Source of the DNA: Mycolicibacterium neworleansense
GTDB lineage: Bacteria; Actinomycetota; Actinomycetes; Mycobacteriales; Mycobacteriaceae
Reading direction: 5' to 3'
DNA: 64,000 nucleotides
Assembly: GCF_001245615.1 (NCBI RefSeq)
Contig: NZ_CWKH01000001.1
Span: 2,356,001-2,420,000 of the forward strand
The notes beneath the pieces were generated by a model. That model did not search any database, had not been told where the DNA came from, and worked only from the letters and a program-made list of their open reading frames with translations. A program made the translations under genes and the position numbers. This document shows positions 62,953-64,000 of the stretch, piece after piece; positions within the stretch are counted from its first letter, which is position 1; every line of letters begins with the position of its first letter.

Positions 62953-63602
62953 GCTCGCGCCTCCTTCGGCGAATCTGTACCGGCCTCCGGCTCGGTATTT
63001 GTGTGGCGCTGGCGCTCATGCTCGGCGCGGGGCTCACGCTCATGCTCGGTGGGCGTCTCCGGCTCCATTCCGAGCAATCGTTCGAAGAGCGCGCGATAGT
63101 GCACGATCGCCTCGCGTTGCGCCTCGGTGCCGATCTCCCCCTTCTCCTGGGCGAGGTGAAGGATGTGCGCCGCCCGGTAGTGCTCGACCACCTTGGGGTG
63201 ATCGACCGAGATGTCGGCCGCACGTTGCTCGAAATCGTCTACCGGATAACCCCGTTCACGCATCACCTCGGTCACCAGGCGGTCGGCATCACCGACCGAT
63301 TTCGCCGGATTGTCGACGAATCCGGTCTGCGTCACGCCCCACGCCTCGACATATCGAGCCCGGGACTCCGGCGTCAACTCCTTGATGTCCAGCTTGTTGT
63401 GCTTGCGTTCGCGCGCAAGTAGTTCCCGCTCCGCGGCGCGCTGATCACCGGCCGTCTCGACCGCGTGCTCATATTCCGGCCCGAACTGATCCTTGAGCCG
63501 TTCGCTGCGCTTGTGACGCATCATCGATGCGGCCACGACCACCGCGAGCAGCACGAGCGCCACGACAACTACAGCGATGACGATCCAACTCCATGTAGGC
63601 AT
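62949..63602 (-). CDS. Membrane-anchored conserved protein, paralogue of its downstream neighbour
   Basis: 217 residues. An N-terminal membrane helix (WSWIVIAVVVVALVLLAVVV) is followed by a basic turn (MRHKRSERLKDQFGPEYEHA), so the bulk is probably cytosolic. The helical domain is VEAWGVTQTGFVDNPAKSVG, DADRLVTEVMRERGYPVDDF and EHYRAAHILHLAQEKGEIGT, ending ALFERLLGMEPETP, and the tail is Glu/Arg-rich. The core repeats the motif of the next gene. Seen in many actinobacteria as a hypothetical secreted or membrane protein; the function is unknown. Confidence 0.75.
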   Translation of the reverse strand: MPTWSWIVIAVVVVALVLLAVVVAASMMRHKRSERLKDQFGPEYEHAVETAGDQRAAERELLARERKHNKLDIKELTPESRARYVEAWGVTQTGFVDNPAKSVGDADRLVTEVMRERGYPVDDFEQRAADISVDHPKVVEHYRAAHILHLAQEKGEIGTEAQREAIVHYRALFERLLGMEPETPTEHEREPRAEHERQRHTNTEPEAGTDSPKEARA

Positions 63603-63675
63603 TTCCTGACCTCCTGCGGCCAGGAGTACCCGCCCCCTGTCTACAGAAACGTCAATTCCGGAATGTGCCCCGCAG

Positions 63676-64000
63676 TCAGCGGCAATAGGACCGGGTGGCG
63701 AAGTCGAGCGCCCGCCGGTACAGCGGATCCAGATTCCGTGCCACGGCTACGGCATCGACGGCGCTCGCCAGGTCAGCCGGGCACGACGGTGAGTGCAGGG
63801 TCGGCCACTGATCGGCGATCTCGTCGACCATCGTGTGGTTCAGCGCGTCGATCGCGCTCCGCGACGCCGAAAGGTCGGGGGCGCTCACCGGAGCGGTGTC
63901 CGGATCCAGTTTCCACTGCGCGAACAGGCTGTGCTCCACGGCGACGGTGGCGTCGATCTGGTCCCGGAACACGTCGCCCACGTAGGCCGGGACGATGTGC
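63676..64000 (-). CDS. Secreted chorismate mutase, 5' end cut off by the window
   Basis: The last 107 codons are visible. HIVPAYVGDVFRDQIDATVA, VEHSLFAQWKLDPDTAP, PDLSASRSAIDALNHTMVDE, SCPADLASAVDAVAVARNLD and LYRRALDFATRSYCR agree throughout with the AroQ-gamma secreted chorismate mutase of M. tuberculosis (Rv1885c), including the two Cys that form its disulfide. It converts chorismate to prephenate outside the plasma membrane. The signal peptide and the first helix with its active-site Arg should lie beyond base 64000. Confidence 0.92.
   Translation of the reverse strand, partial: HIVPAYVGDVFRDQIDATVAVEHSLFAQWKLDPDTAPVSAPDLSASRSAIDALNHTMVDEIADQWPTLHSPSCPADLASAVDAVAVARNLDPLYRRALDFATRSYCR

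Overview
The window is high-GC actinobacterial DNA from a fast-growing mycobacterium (Mycolicibacterium / M. smegmatis type). Evidence for this is the mbtL-mbtM-mbtN/mbtK mycobactin block with IdeR-like boxes, the pgmA-crcB-crcB-DUF190 order also found around Rv3068c-Rv3071, the moeY-like/dcpA pair (Rv1355c/Rv1354c), an MspA-family porin, a 13E12-family HNH gene, and many GTG starts with 4-bp ATGA/GTGA overlaps. No tools were run; family names come from motifs and remembered family features.

Layout. 1-6.7 kb: truncated purU, an unknown protein translationally coupled to a ThiF-nitroreductase fusion, the c-di-GMP enzyme DcpA and a FAD protein. 6.7-11.4 kb: two tandem TetR regulators (the second resembles gamma-butyrolactone receptors), a PAS protein and an adjacent acyl-CoA dehydrogenase pair. 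11.4-18.6 kb: a divergent aromatic meta-cleavage cluster (hydroxylase, extradiol dioxygenase, C-C hydrolase and amidohydrolase on the minus strand; TetR, acetaldehyde dehydrogenase and aldolase on the plus strand) with two tandem palindromic operators between the arms. 18.6-21.9 kb: EamA transporter, ferredoxin/ferredoxin-NADP reductase fusion and a TetR, with a shared inverted-repeat motif. 21.9-28.5 kb: a urea/guanidine-type nitrogen operon (permease, two DUF1989 proteins, carboxyltransferase, allophanate hydrolase) in which the carboxylase lacks its biotin carboxylase and biotin-carrier parts. 28.7-30.5 kb: a nucleotidyltransferase overlapping a Fic protein with a VbhA-like inhibitory N-terminus. 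30.5-39.6 kb: TetR/membrane methyltransferase, two flavin monooxygenases, a PTH2-like protein, a 13E12 HNH protein, K+ transport genes, a HAD phosphatase and a DUF6319 protein.

39.7-46.4 kb is an accessory stretch ending at a tRNA-Ala(GGC) gene. It holds secreted or membrane proteins (DUF732, MspA-type porin, a Pro/Gln-rich protein, an LppU-like lipoprotein) and two visibly broken genes. 46.4-51.2 kb: MFS transporter, phosphoglucomutase and fluoride exporters. 51.3-55 kb: mycobactin acyl-chain genes under probable IdeR control. 55-58.3 kb: small conserved genes and a large LuxR-type regulator split by a one-base frameshift. 58.4-62.5 kb: GlcNAc uptake and catabolism (nagA, nagB, EIIA, divergent nagE). 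62.5-64 kb: a paralogous pair of unknown proteins and a truncated secreted chorismate mutase.

The points most worth following are the carboxyltransferase-only carboxylase, the nucleotidyltransferase/Fic pair, the ThiF-nitroreductase pair with an unknown partner, and the tRNA-linked accessory stretch.
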